A DNA stretch of 64,000 nucleotides. Source: Arachis hypogaea. Taxonomy: Eukaryota; Streptophyta; Magnoliopsida; Fabales; Fabaceae. Position 1 is the first letter of the stretch, and each line of letters opens with the position of its first letter. The stretch lies in NCBI RefSeq assembly GCF_003086295.3, contig NC_092044.1, positions 4,552,843 to 4,616,842 on the forward strand. Direction: 5' to 3'. Position numbers and translations under genes: made by a program. The notes beneath the pieces are model-generated. The model was not told where the DNA came from and made no database searches. It saw only the letters and a program-made list of their open reading frames with translations. This document shows positions 52,415 through 62,990 of this stretch, one piece after another.

Positions 52415-53938
52415 ATGAATTTAATCTCTTGGAATTGTCGTGGAACTGGAGGAAGAAGGTTCCCTGTCCTCATTAGGGATTTGAAAAAAAAGTATGATAT
52501 TGGGATGCTCATCCTTCTCAAAACCCATATCAGTGGCGATAGAAGAAGAGATATCCGAAACAAATTAAGTTTTGACAGCAGCTATTATGAAGAAGCTAGA
52601 GGCCACTCAGGGGGTATCTGGTGCATATGGTATTCGAGCATCTAGGAATTTGTGATAATTAGTCATAATTTTCAATTTGTTCATCTTAAAGTTGCTATTA
52701 AAAACTCAAGTACTAGTTTTATCATGACTGTCTATGGAAGCCCTCAGAAGATTAATAATAATCTTTGGGACAACCTCAGGGCTCTTAGTGCGGGTATGAA
52801 CTCTCTGTGGTGTGTGCTCGGAGATTTTAATTCTATCCTACATGGCTTTGAAAGAAGGGTGGTAGCATGAGTCAAAATAGACGTGTCTGTAATGAGTTTT
52901 AGTTCTATGTCTCTGATTGTGGCTTTATTGATATGGGATATTCTGGATGGTCTTTTACTTGGAAGGACGGCAGCCTTGTGGAAAGGTTAGACAAAGTTTT
53001 GAGTAATTTGGATTGAAAATATCATTTCCTAAGGCTATAGTCAGTCATTTGTCTATGATGAAATCTGATCACTCACCCTCATACCTTCAACTTCGTCCTA
53101 ATCACCCTCCCAATCAAAGAAGACCTCCTTTCAGATTTATAGTTGTGTGGCTCACACACCCTGATTTTGGCAATCTTGTTAGTAATAATTGGAAGATGGT
53201 CAACTTATAGTCTAACTGCGTAAATGACTTTACTGATTCCCTCAGACACCGGCATTATGCAGTCTTTGGAAATGTTATGAAAATGAAAATTAGAATCTTG
53301 AGAAGACTCCAAGGTATTGCACTGTCTTTGAATAATAATAGCAATCCTTTTTTAGAAGATCGTTAAATTCGACTATGGAAATATTATGAAGATATCTTAA
53401 TGCAAGAAGAGCTCATTTAGTACCAAAAATCGCGGTGTAAAAAAATTGAATTCGGGGATCAGAATACTAAATACTTTCATGGAATGACTATGGCTAGAAG
53501 AAGAATAAAATCTTGTCACTCCAAGACTATGCTGGGAATTGGGCCTTAGATACTAACCAATTGGAAACTATGGCTAATTCCTTCTTTTATAATTTATATC
53601 ATGATGAGCTGCCTGATGTTCCTTATGTTATTAATCAAGTGTTTCCTTCTTTAAACTTTGATGAGCTTAATTTTATTGGAGGAAATGTGACTCCTGTTGA
53701 AGTCAAATAATCTCTCTTTAGCATGGGTGGGATTAAAGCCCCGAGAAGGGATGGAATCCATGCCATCTTTTATTACCAATGGGAAAAAGCCAGGCCTGTT
53801 TTGTGTAGCCTGGTGGAGAAGATTGAAGAAATTAATGAATATCTAATAACTTTGATTCTCAAGGTTGATTCTATCACTAATCTTAGGCAAATCTCATACA
53901 AAGTAGTCACAAAAATTCTGGCTAGGAGATTAAGGAGG
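52415..53938 (+). pseudogene. LINE ORF2: endonuclease and start of reverse transcriptase
   Basis: Starts MNLISWNCRGTGG, the usual first residues of the plant L1 apurinic endonuclease. GDFNSIL is at about 52820, the DKVLSN region near 52998 and the conserved SDHSP motif near 53070. The reverse transcriptase begins around 53720 (KAPRRDGI, a changed form of the KAPGPDG motif) and breaks off at the LTR insertion. Stops occur (for example TAG at 52642) together with frameshifts. Confidence 0.85.
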
Positions 53939-54469
53939 TGTTACGGTGGGTAACCGGAGATTAATTCGACGGATGGCGTTCGGCGGCCCAAGTGTGTGAT
54001 GGAGGAGATCTCCGGAAAGGTCCGCAACTTTGGAGGCTCCGTCCGACTTGTGCTCGCGCGTGAATGGGGGGTGGTACCTGCAAAGACACTCCGATGCTTA
54101 AGTTAGCAAGGGTGTAAACAGGTCTTAGAGAGTATTGGACTTAGAGATACCTGAGGGGTGTCAGTGTATTTATAGTGGTGAGCCAATAACCACCGTTGGT
54201 GTAGTGCCGTATCTTTAGGGTGGTAACCGTCCCTATTATCTTGGGGAGGTTAAGATATGGCTTTATGAGGCGGTTAGAGAGATTTTAGGGGCGGTTACTC
54301 ATTTGAATGAGTGTTTGTCTGCCAGCTAATCTCACATCCGACCTCTTCAGACCAAGTCGTGGTTGTCACCGACTTCTTATGTGAAGGTCGGCACTTAGCA
54401 AGGCTCTAATCCTTTAGATTAGGCCTCTTAGTTGGACCTGGGCCTTTGCATTGGGCCAGGGTATGAACA
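53939..54469 (-). repeat. Gypsy 3' LTR
   Basis: 3' LTR relative to the element's minus orientation, 531 bp. It is preceded on the minus strand by a purine-rich AGTAGGGGCAC stretch, the likely polypurine tract. Confidence 0.93.
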
Positions 54470-54720
54470 GTGCCCCTACTTGAGCCCAAATTTTCTTTAA
54501 AGTTTGGGTTCAAGTATTTAACTCGGGTGTGTAGTCGACTTGTTTGAAAGAACACGGATTTCGGAAACCGACGTGATTTTCGCGACTTTTAGTTTCTGAC
54601 AGTTACGTCAATTCAAGCGTCGTGTCCGTTGAGGGATCATTTAGGGATCGAGGGCTTTGGTAACGGTGCAGTCTCATTAATGACTGCCGCGTTTTTTACC
54701 ATTATGCCCCTTAGCCTATT

Positions 54721-54993
54721 TATAAATACTTTCCCTCTCTTTCCATTTTCCGTTTCTGCAATCTTTCAAACTTCTCCTTATTTTGTTCGTGCTGCATCCT
54801 TGTGTTCGAAGATTTCAGTTCTTCTCCAACCTTCATTTTCGGATAAAGGTTAGTTTGCTTTTTCCATGTCATGCTTTTTGTTTGCATGTTTTGTTTTGCG
54901 AGTAGATAGGTTGACCCGTAGATTCTAGTTTCGAGTCTTTCTTCTTTAGGGGCCGTGTTTTTTGATTTTCTTTTTCTTTTTTCCCTTTTGTAG
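54721..54993 (+). promoter_or_regulatory. Promoter and leader intron of antisense ORF
   Basis: A good TATA box (TATAAATA, 54721-54728) faces the plus strand, opposite to gag-pol. A CT-rich leader follows, then a donor (AAAG before GTTAGT, 54848/54849) and an acceptor (TTTTGTAG, exon from 54994), 27 bases before an ATG at 55021. This is sequence evidence for an independent plus-strand transcript inside the element. Confidence 0.55.
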
Positions 54994-55020
54994 GTTTCTG
55001 CCACTTTTCTTTGTATAAAA

Positions 55021-56900
55021 ATGGCTTCTGTAGACGTTCTTTCTCAGTGGGTTGACGATACGGTCCTTGGGAGGAACCGTTGGTCGACGCTGAGTTCATC
55101 ACTCACCTTCGTACTCATCATAGGCTCTGTACTTCGGACGAGGACGAGCCCAAATATGAACTGATAATCCCGGGTCCTGAAGACCGGGTCTGTTTTGGGA
55201 GAGTTAATGAGGCGGCCCCTCATTTTTTCTTCATGTATGAATGTATGATCACCCGTTTGGGTGTTTTTCTTCCTTTCTCAGATTTCGAGATATCCGTTTT
55301 GCACCACTGTAAGGTTGCCCCTACTCAACTCCACCCCAATTCTTAGGGTTTTTTGAAGATCTATCAGTTTATAAGCCATGCTCTGGACTTCCCGACCTCT
55401 TTGAGGATTTTTTTCTTTCTCTTTCACATGACTAAGCCCTTCAGTGGGCTAAACAACAAACAACAATGGGTATCCTTCCGAGCCATTCAAGGTCGGAGGA
55501 TTTTCACCCTTTTTGACGAATCTTTCCACGATTTCAAAAACTTCTTCTTCAAAGTTCAAGCTGTAGAGGGTCACCACCCCTTTTTTCTGGATGAGCATTC
55601 CTCCCCCCGCTTTTCCCCTTTACTGGTTGCCGGCCTCCCCTTGCGAAAAGATTCGTCTAGATGACCTAGACGAGGTGGAAGCGGCCATTGTGGGGTTTTT
55701 CCGAGAAGCATGGGGGAGGGTCCCATACTTAGATACGAGAAAAATCCTTCAGGGGACGTCGACTTTTGTTCAATCTTGCATAGGTAGTGCATGCATTTCT
55801 TATTTCCGAGTTGTTTTTCGCCGACTTGTATTTTGCCGACTTGTAATTTGCCGACTTGTAACTTGGTTGTTTCTTTTGTAGATATGGCAAAAAAGAATGC
55901 TCAAGAGTCCTACCAGAGGGTCCAGGAGGCCAAGGCGAAGTCCCGGGCTAGGTCCGGGGGTGCCAAGGCGGTCGTCTTTCCTCCTCCTCCTCCTCCTCCT
56001 CCTAGAAATGTGGGTACTCCCTCTCAACCTATTATTATTTCCTCCTCCTCAAGTTTGGCTCGACCACTCCCTTCTGCCCAACTACTTTCCGAGCCGGAGA
56101 AGAAGAAGCGTAAGACTTCAGAGTCTGGCCCTTCTTGGGAAGGTGGTGTTAAGGCGGATGCTCTTGCATTCGTCCGAAAGAACATCTATCCTCTTATAAG
56201 TATGGATGATGTTTCTGTTCGGAACCACCTTACCGCTCTGGCCGAGGAGAGCTTTAGGGCGGCGGGAGTTTGTGGCAAACTTTTGGATATATTCGAGAAG
56301 ACTCCCCTCAGCTCCTTGGGGACTACCTCAAAGGTTGCGGAGCTGGAGGAGAGGCTTCTTTTGTTTGAAAAACATCAAGGGGAATTGAAGGAGGAGAGGG
56401 ATAAGTTGAGGAAGGAGAGAGATGACCTCCGGGAGAAGGAGAGCCAGCTGCGAGCCCAATGTACTATGGAGGTGAATCTGAGGAAGGCAGCCCAGGAGAG
56501 TTATCAAAGCCTATTTAAAGATATGGTGGAGGTGAAGAAGGATTTGCTGAACTCTCGGAATGCTTATGCTGACTTGGAGGACTCTATCGCCGAAGGCGCC
56601 GAGGAGTCTTGGAGAATTTTCCTGGAGCAGGTCAGGGTTATAGCCCCCGACTTGGATCTTTCTCCACTACATCCTGACAAAGTGGTTATTGATGGCGCCA
56701 TTGTTTATCCTCCTGCCCCCGAGGTCCTTTCCGAGTCAGACCTAAAGACTCGGGGACAGAGGATTATAGAGTCTCCTCCTCATTCCAAAGACGCTCCGAG
56801 TTCTTCAATCCTTGCCCCGACTTCCTCTTCGGCTCCTTCTCCCGGTCCTAGCGGTGCTTCTCCTGGTGGTGGTGATTCCTCTACTCCACTCAAGAAATGA
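55021..56900 (+). pseudogene. Antisense additional ORF of Tat element (PF04195-like)
   Basis: Two exons in plus orientation: 55021-55783 and 55882-56900, joined by a GT..AG intron of 98 bp. Exon 1 encodes the conserved 'putative gypsy-type transposon' region (PF04195, by recognition; FDESFHDFKNFFFKVQA and REAWGRVPYLDTRKILQG). It is broken by a frameshift near 55070, a TAG for a likely Trp at 55344-55346 and a shift in a C run near 55600. Exon 2 is open for 339 codons: a basic start with a proline run, a coiled coil (about LEERLLLFEKHQGELKEERD onward) and a Ser/Pro-rich tail. Such antisense ORFs are known in Tat elements; their function is unknown. Confidence 0.7.
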
Positions 56901-57019
56901 CTTCTTTATTTTTATGGCTATATGGGGGCCCGGCCTGTGGGTACCCCCTTTTTTAAACTTATTTATTTGTTGGTGGTTGTGAACAATTTCCTTCTGGCCT
57001 TTTAAGGCCGTAAACAAAA

Positions 57020-57130
57020 TATTTTGTTTGGTGCCCTTTTTGGATAAGGGTTTTAAACAAAATAAATGCCCTTTTTGGATAAGGGTTCTCTAATCGAAGT
57101 AGGTGCCCCCTTTTGGATAAGGGTTTAAGT
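57020..57130 (+). repeat. Short tandem repeats in gypsy 3' region
   Basis: Three copies of 'ttttggataagggtt', each preceded by a 'gtgccc'-like phrase, at about 57036, 57071 and 57111, between the antisense ORF and the integrase end. The rest of 56901-57763 is non-coding. Confidence 0.75.
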
Positions 57131-57763
57131 TACTTTGCGCGTGTACATGCTTTTCTGTTTTGAATATGTTTGACCTTTTCGGAAAAACCTTTTGTTAGCT
57201 TGCATTGTTTTCTTGAGCCTTTTTCGTGCAAAGGCTTGTATGCAAACTTTAAACTTTTCAGGTTTTCATATCTCTTTTGTTATCCTTTATACTCAACTTT
57301 GCTTTAGTGAGTTTTTATGACTTAGGTTACTTTTGTGATGCGTTTTTCATCTACTCGGAGCTCGGTTTTCTTTTACTCGGATTTCCTTTCGACTTAAGAG
57401 TCGGATAGTTTCCGAGTTTAATACGATCAACTCATATAACCTCTTTACGCCGACTTGTACCTCGTCGTTTCATCCTGACGACCATGTTAGGTCGGTTCAT
57501 GGGATTTTCACGCTTTGTCGAGCTTAAGTCGGCGCGTTTCGTAGAAAGGCTTAAAAAATAAAGGAGGATATTAAGAGAGATGTTGTAAAAAAGATCTTTA
57601 TTAATCGGGAAGGTACCTTTTTGCTACTAAGGGTCTTGACAACATATTTTCCCTTAGCCTCTACTATGATGCCTCGTTAAAAACCCCTCTTCAGAAAAAA
57701 CCCTTTTTTTGGGAAAAAATCATAAAGCTGGGAAAAGAGTACATCAGGGAGTAAAGTTCGCTT

Positions 57764-58999
57764 CTAACTGTAGTACCTTTTCATATTACAAGCATGCCAC
57801 GACCTTGGTAACTCAGTGCCATCCAGGTCGGTTACTTTATAATAACCTTTCCCTAACACTTCCTTGATTTTGTATGGCCCTTTCCAATTTGCGGCGAGCT
57901 TTCCCTCTCCTGATTTGTTGACCCCAATGTCGTTTCTGATTAGGACCAAGTCATCCACAGCAAATGTTCTTCGAATGACTTTCTTGTTGTATCTGGTAGT
58001 CATCCTTTGCTTTAATGCCGCTTCTCTTATCTGGGCGTTCTCTCGGACTTCGGGGAGCAAGTCGAGCTCCTCTTTGTGCCCCTGTACATTCCCGACCTCA
58101 TCATGGAGAATTACCCTTGGGCTTTGCTCACTGATTTCTATGGGAATCATGGCTTCTACGCCGTATACTAGTCGGAAGGGTGTTTCTCCTGTGGCGGATT
58201 GGGGGGTTGTCCTATAGGCCCACAGCACTTGAGGGAGCTCTTCAGCCCAAGCTCCCTTTGCTTCTTGTAATCTCTTCTTCAAACCTGCCAGTATGACCTT
58301 GTTAGCTGCCTCGGCTTGCCCATTGGCTTGTGGGTGTTCTACCGAGGTGAATTGATGTTTGATTTTCATACTGGCTACCAAGCTTCTGAAGGTGGCGTCG
58401 GTGAATTGGGTTCCATTATCTGTGGTGATGGAATAAGGTATCCCATACCTTGTTATGATGTTTTTGTAGAGGAACCTGTGACTTCTTTGAGCGGTGATGG
58501 TGGCTAATGGTTCTGCTTCTATCCACTTTGTGAAGTAGTCTATCCCCACGATCAAGTATTTGACTTGCCCTGGTGCTTGGGGAAAAGGACCTAACAAATC
58601 CATTCCCCATTTTGCGAAAGGCCAGGGGGAAGTTATACTAATGAGCTCTTCTGGTGGAGCCACGTGGAAATTCGCATGCATCTGGCATGGCTGGCATTTT
58701 TTCACAAAGTCTGTGGCATCTTTCTGCAAGGTCGGCCAATAGAATCCTGCTCGGATCACTTTTCTGGCCAGCGACCTTGCTCCGAGATGGTTTCCGCAGA
58801 TCCCACTGTGTACTTCCTCCAACACCTCGGTGGTTCTTGGGGTCGGTACGCACTTCAGCAATGGTGTTGATATCCTCTTCTGTAAAGGATATTTCTCACC
58901 AAAGTATAATGTTGTGCTTCCCTTCGGATCTTTTTGGCTTCTTTCTCCTCTTTGGGGAGAATGTCGAATTTCAGGTATTCGACTAAGGGATTCATCCAT
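57764..58999 (-). CDS. Gypsy integrase
   Basis: The minus-strand frame of 411 codons is in a different frame from the main gag-pol and overlaps its end by about 145 bases. The true integrase sequence starts near 58880. It has the zinc-binding HHCC region (HSGICGNHLGARSLARK, then CQPCQ), and the catalytic core with MDLLGPFP, TDNGTQF and the Glu of the QANGQAEAANK segment (DD35E). A C-terminal region ends at a stop at 57764-57766. It would need the upstream shift to be bypassed to be part of one polyprotein. Intact as a domain. Confidence 0.9.
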   Translation of the reverse strand: MDESLSRIPEIRHSPQRGERSQKDPKGSTTLYFGEKYPLQKRISTPLLKCVPTPRTTEVLEEVHSGICGNHLGARSLARKVIRAGFYWPTLQKDATDFVKKCQPCQMHANFHVAPPEELISITSPWPFAKWGMDLLGPFPQAPGQVKYLIVGIDYFTKWIEAEPLATITAQRSHRFLYKNIITRYGIPYSITTDNGTQFTDATFRSLVASMKIKHQFTSVEHPQANGQAEAANKVILAGLKKRLQEAKGAWAEELPQVLWAYRTTPQSATGETPFRLVYGVEAMIPIEISEQSPRVILHDEVGNVQGHKEELDLLPEVRENAQIREAALKQRMTTRYNKKVIRRTFAVDDLVLIRNDIGVNKSGEGKLAANWKGPYKIKEVLGKGYYKVTDLDGTELPRSWHACNMKRYYS

Positions 59000-61900
59000 C
59001 CGAGGTTTAGGCCGATTACCTCAAGTACCTCTTGTTCATCTTCTACTTTTGATACCGAGGGCTCTTGGAGGGTTTCTTGAATCAGGCTTCTGTTGTTCCC
59101 TCCGGGTTTGGTACTTGCTAACTTGGACAGGGCGTCAGCTCTGCTATTTAGATCCCGAGTTATGTGCTTAACCTCGGTTTCCGCAAAGTGCCCAAGGTAT
59201 TCCAAGGTTTTTTCCAAGTATTTCTTCATATTGGGGTCCTTCGCCTGATATTCTCCACTTATTTGGGACGTCACCACTTGTGAGTCGCTGTAGATCATCA
59301 CCTTTGTAGCGCCAACTTCTTCTGCTAATTTTAATCCGGCAATCAAGGCCTCATATTCTGCCTGATTGTTTGAAGCCGGAAATTTAAATTTTAAGGAGAC
59401 CTCTATCTGGGTTCCTTTTCCGTCCACCAATATTATGCCTGCGCCGCTCCCTGTTTTGTTGGAGGATCCGTCTACGTAGAGTTCCCACGTAGTCGGTTTT
59501 TCCTCTTGTTCACCTGCGTATTCTGCAATGAAGTCAGCGAGGCATTGGGCTTTAATTGCAGTCCGAGTTTCGTATCTCAAATCAAACTCGGAGAGCTCTA
59601 TCGCCCATTGAACCATTCTCCCTGCAACATCCGTTTTTTGAAGGATTTGCTTCATGGGTTGGTTCGTACGGACTCTTATTGTGTGAGCCTGGAAGTAAGG
59701 TCGTAGCCTTCGTGAGGCTATCACTAAGGAGTAAGCAAACTTCTCTAGTTTGTGGTACCTTAGCTCAGGACCTTGTAGAACCTTACTGGTGAAATAGACC
59801 GGGTGTTGCCCGACCTCGTCTTCTCTGATCAGGGCTGACGAGACAGCCCTGTTTGCGACGGATAGGTATAGGACGAGGTCTTCTCCCGGTACTGGTCGGG
59901 TCAAGATAGGAGGTTGGCTTAAGAATTTTTTGAACTCTTGGAACGCCTCCTCACATTCCGGAGTCCATTCAAACTGGCATCCCTTCCTTAATAAGGAGAA
60001 TAGTGGAAGGGACTTTAGTGCCGATCCTGCCAAAAATCTGGAGAGGGCTGCAAGTCGGCCATTGAGCTGTTGGACCTCTCTCAAACAAGTCGGGCTTTTC
60101 ATTTCTAGGATGGCTCTGCATTTGTCGGGATTGGCCTCAATCCCTCTTTGTGTTAGCATGAAGCCTAGAAATTTTCCTGCTTCTACTGCGAAGGCGCATT
60201 TTGCGGGATTTAGTCTCATCCCATGCAACCTTATAGTGTTGAAGACTTGTGAGAGGTCGGCCAAGAGGTCGACTTTTTGCTTGGTTTTTACTAACATGTC
60301 GTCGACGTATACCTCCATTAAGTTCCCTAAATGTGGGGAAAACACTTTGTTCATCAGCCTTTGGTACGTGGCTCCTGCATTCTTTAGTCCGAATGGCATG
60401 ACCACGTAGCAGTAGTTGGCTTTTGGTGTGATAAACGATGTTTTCTCTTGGTCGGGTTCATGCATCGGGATTTGGTTATATCCCGAGTAGGCGTCCATGA
60501 ACGATAGGTATTGGTACCCTGAGCTGGAGTCCACCAGGGTATCAATACTCGGTAGGGGATAAGGGTCCTTAGGACATGCCTTATTCAAGTCGGTATAGTC
60601 GACGCACATTCTCCATTTACCATTTTGTTTTTTGACTAGCACTACATTGGCTAGCCACGTTGGGTATTTGACCTCTCTAATAAAGCCGGCTTCCAGGAGC
60701 GCCTGTACTTGCTCTTCTACTATTGAGGCCCTCTCTGGGCCGAGCTTACGTTTTCTTTGCTGTACAGGTCGGGACCCTGGGTAAACCGAGAGCCTGTGAG
60801 ACATGAGCTCGGGATTGATCCCGGGCATGTCGGAAGCCTTCCAGGCGAAGAGGTCGGAGTTAGCTCTTAGGAGTTCACCCAACCTTTGTTTTAGGGTTTC
60901 CCCTAGGTTGGCTCCTATGTAGGTGTTTTTTCCTTCCTCCTCACCGACTTGTATCTCCTCGGTTTTTCCTCCCGGCTGGGGTCGTAGCTCTTCTCTGGTT
61001 CTTGCGCCGCCTAGCTCTATGGTATGGACTTCTTTGCCCTTCCCTTTCAGATTTAGGCTTTCGTTATAGCACTTCCTTGCCAATTTTTGATCTCCCCTCA
61101 CCGTTGCTATTCCTCCTGGAGTCGGGAATTTCATGCAGAGGTGAGGAGTTGATACCACTGCTCCAAGGCGATTAAGGGTAGTTCTGCCGATTAAGGCGTT
61201 GTAGGCTGACCCTTCATCGATGACTATAAAGTCTATGCTCAGAGTCCTTGATTTTTCCCCTTTTCCAAAGGTGGTGTGAAGGGGTAAAAATCCCAGTGGC
61301 TTTATTGGCGTATCCCCTAACCCATATAGGGTGTCGGGGTAAGCTCTCAATTCTTTTTCATCTAACCCTAGCTTGTCGAAGGCGGGCTTGAAAAGGATGT
61401 CCGCCGAGCTTCCTTGGTCTACTAGGGTTCTGTGGAGATGGGCGTTGGCTAGGATCATGGTTATTACCACGGGATCGTCATGCCCGGGAATTATCCCTTG
61501 CCCATCTTCTTTTGTGAATGAGATAGTGGGGAGGTCGGGTGTTTCTTCCCCGACCTGATAAACTCTCTTGAGATGTCTTTTGCGAGAAGATTTAGTGACT
61601 CCGCCTCCCGCAAATCCTTCTGAGATCATATGGATATGTCTCTCAGGAGTCTGTGGCGGTAGATCTCTTCTGTCCATATCGTCTCGCTTTATTTTTCCAT
61701 GGGTGTCCGACCTCTCCATGAGATATCTGTCAAGCCGACCTTCTCTAGCCAGCTTTTCTATCACATTTTTGAGGTCGTAACAGTCGTTGGTGGAGTGACC
61801 ATATATTTTATGGTACTCGCAATATTCGCTGCGGCTTCCCCCTTTTTTATTTTTAATAGGTCTTGGGGGTGGCAATCTTTCAGTGTTGCAAATCTCTCTA

Positions 61901-62952
61901 TATACGTCCACTATAGAAGTCTTTAGAGGAGTATAAGAGTGATACTTTCTGGGCCTTTCGAGACCGGGTTCTTCCTTCTTCCTGACTTCTCTTTCTCTTT
62001 CCCTAGAGGAGGAAGTAGGTCCAGGCCGTGAACTCGGGTCTCTTAGTCTTGCGTTCTCTTCCATATTGATGTACTTTTCGGCTCTTTCTTGTACATCACT
62101 TAGGGAAACGGGGTGTCTTTTAGATATGGACTGTGAGAAGGGACCTTCTTTAAGTCCATTGACTAACCCCATTATTACTGCCTCTGTGGGCAGGTCTTGG
62201 ATCTCTAAACATGCCTTGTTGAACCTTTCCATGTAGGCTCGCAAAGACTCTCCGACCTCCTGTTTTATTCCCAGGAGGCTCGGTGCATGTTTTACCTTGT
62301 CTTTTTGGATTGAGAACCTCATCAAGAATTTCCTCGAGAGGTCTTCAAAACTAGTGATGGATCTCGGGGGGAGGCTATCGAACCACTTCATCGCTGCTTT
62401 CGATAAAGTGGTCGGGAAAGCCTTGTATCTCGTAGCGTCGGAGGCATCAGCTAGATACATCCGACTTTTGAAGTTGCTAAGATGATGCTTTGGATCCGTA
62501 GTTCCATCATAGAGGTCCATATCAGGGCTTTTGAAGTTCCTTGGAACTTTTGCCCTCATTATGTCCTCGCTGAAAGGATCTTCTCCGCCCGGGAGTTGAT
62601 CTTCTCCTTCATCGCGGGAGTTCTTGAGGGAGGATTCTAGCTGCAAGAGTTTTATTTCTAACTCTTTTCGCCGTTCCATCTCCTCTTTAAGGTACCTTTC
62701 GGTTTCCTTTTGCCTCTCCCGCTCTTGTTCCAATTGCTCCAGGCGGCTATGGACCAATCCCATTAGTTCAGTTACGTGAGCTGGTCCGCCTTTTTCTGAT
62801 TCGCGCCCGTCTGAGGAATTTACCTTCGGATTCTTTACTCCAGAGGTACCCTCTCTGTGTTGGTCATTGTCTTCGTTGTCATTGCCCACGTCCAGATTCT
62901 CTTGTTCAGAATCTGTTTCCACATGGCCTTCTTCGTGGGATCTTTCCGCCAT
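58855..62952 (-). CDS. Gypsy gag-pol (gag, protease, reverse transcriptase, two RNase H)
   Basis: A single open frame of 1365 codons from an ATG 38 bases inside the 5' LTR. The gag domain is at about residues 130-300 (KAAMKWFDSLPP) after a coiled coil near 70-100. A CCHC-like knuckle with His for the second Cys (CEYHKIYGHSTNDC) is at about 378. The protease has LVDQGSS near 512. The reverse transcriptase covers about 750-960 with VYVDDMLV near 881. The first RNase H lacks its leading Asp (LYLSVANRAVS). The second, archaeal-type RNase H (LYVDGSSNKTGSGAG, YSDSQVV) is at about 1155-1285. One base appears missing near 58875, so the frame ends early and integrase lies in another frame. Confidence 0.93.
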   Translation of the reverse strand: MAERSHEEGHVETDSEQENLDVGNDNEDNDQHREGTSGVKNPKVNSSDGRESEKGGPAHVTELMGLVHSRLEQLEQERERQKETERYLKEEMERRKELEIKLLQLESSLKNSRDEGEDQLPGGEDPFSEDIMRAKVPRNFKSPDMDLYDGTTDPKHHLSNFKSRMYLADASDATRYKAFPTTLSKAAMKWFDSLPPRSITSFEDLSRKFLMRFSIQKDKVKHAPSLLGIKQEVGESLRAYMERFNKACLEIQDLPTEAVIMGLVNGLKEGPFSQSISKRHPVSLSDVQERAEKYINMEENARLRDPSSRPGPTSSSREREREVRKKEEPGLERPRKYHSYTPLKTSIVDVYREICNTERLPPPRPIKNKKGGSRSEYCEYHKIYGHSTNDCYDLKNVIEKLAREGRLDRYLMERSDTHGKIKRDDMDRRDLPPQTPERHIHMISEGFAGGGVTKSSRKRHLKRVYQVGEETPDLPTISFTKEDGQGIIPGHDDPVVITMILANAHLHRTLVDQGSSADILFKPAFDKLGLDEKELRAYPDTLYGLGDTPIKPLGFLPLHTTFGKGEKSRTLSIDFIVIDEGSAYNALIGRTTLNRLGAVVSTPHLCMKFPTPGGIATVRGDQKLARKCYNESLNLKGKGKEVHTIELGGARTREELRPQPGGKTEEIQVGEEEGKNTYIGANLGETLKQRLGELLRANSDLFAWKASDMPGINPELMSHRLSVYPGSRPVQQRKRKLGPERASIVEEQVQALLEAGFIREVKYPTWLANVVLVKKQNGKWRMCVDYTDLNKACPKDPYPLPSIDTLVDSSSGYQYLSFMDAYSGYNQIPMHEPDQEKTSFITPKANYCYVVMPFGLKNAGATYQRLMNKVFSPHLGNLMEVYVDDMLVKTKQKVDLLADLSQVFNTIRLHGMRLNPAKCAFAVEAGKFLGFMLTQRGIEANPDKCRAILEMKSPTCLREVQQLNGRLAALSRFLAGSALKSLPLFSLLRKGCQFEWTPECEEAFQEFKKFLSQPPILTRPVPGEDLVLYLSVANRAVSSALIREDEVGQHPVYFTSKVLQGPELRYHKLEKFAYSLVIASRRLRPYFQAHTIRVRTNQPMKQILQKTDVAGRMVQWAIELSEFDLRYETRTAIKAQCLADFIAEYAGEQEEKPTTWELYVDGSSNKTGSGAGIILVDGKGTQIEVSLKFKFPASNNQAEYEALIAGLKLAEEVGATKVMIYSDSQVVTSQISGEYQAKDPNMKKYLEKTLEYLGHFAETEVKHITRDLNSRADALSKLASTKPGGNNRSLIQETLQEPSVSKVEDEQEVLEVIGLNLGWMNPLVEYLKFDILPKEEKEAKKIRREAQHYTLVRNILYRRGYQHHC

Positions 62953-62971
62953 CGATGGATGATCTCTCGGG

Positions 62972-62989
62972 TCCCCGGCAACGGCGCCA
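62972..62989 (-). promoter_or_regulatory. Primer binding site, tRNA-Asp type
   Basis: On the minus strand TGGCGCCGTTGCCGGGGA follows the 5' LTR after one base. It is complementary to the 3' end of plant tRNA-Asp (GTC) as I remember it. Confidence 0.75.
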
Positions 62990-62990
62990 A

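Larger units (their letters stand above)
45660..53938 (+). mobile_element. Decayed L1-type LINE, 5' part
   Basis: A non-LTR retrotransposon in plus orientation with ORF1 (nucleic-acid-binding) modules followed by an ORF2 endonuclease and the start of its reverse transcriptase. It is split at 53938 by a Ty3-gypsy element and resumes at 63521. Many stops show decay. Unusually, the ORF1 module appears four times before ORF2. The 5' end is placed approximately where similarity starts after the ELL-like promoter. Confidence 0.8.
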
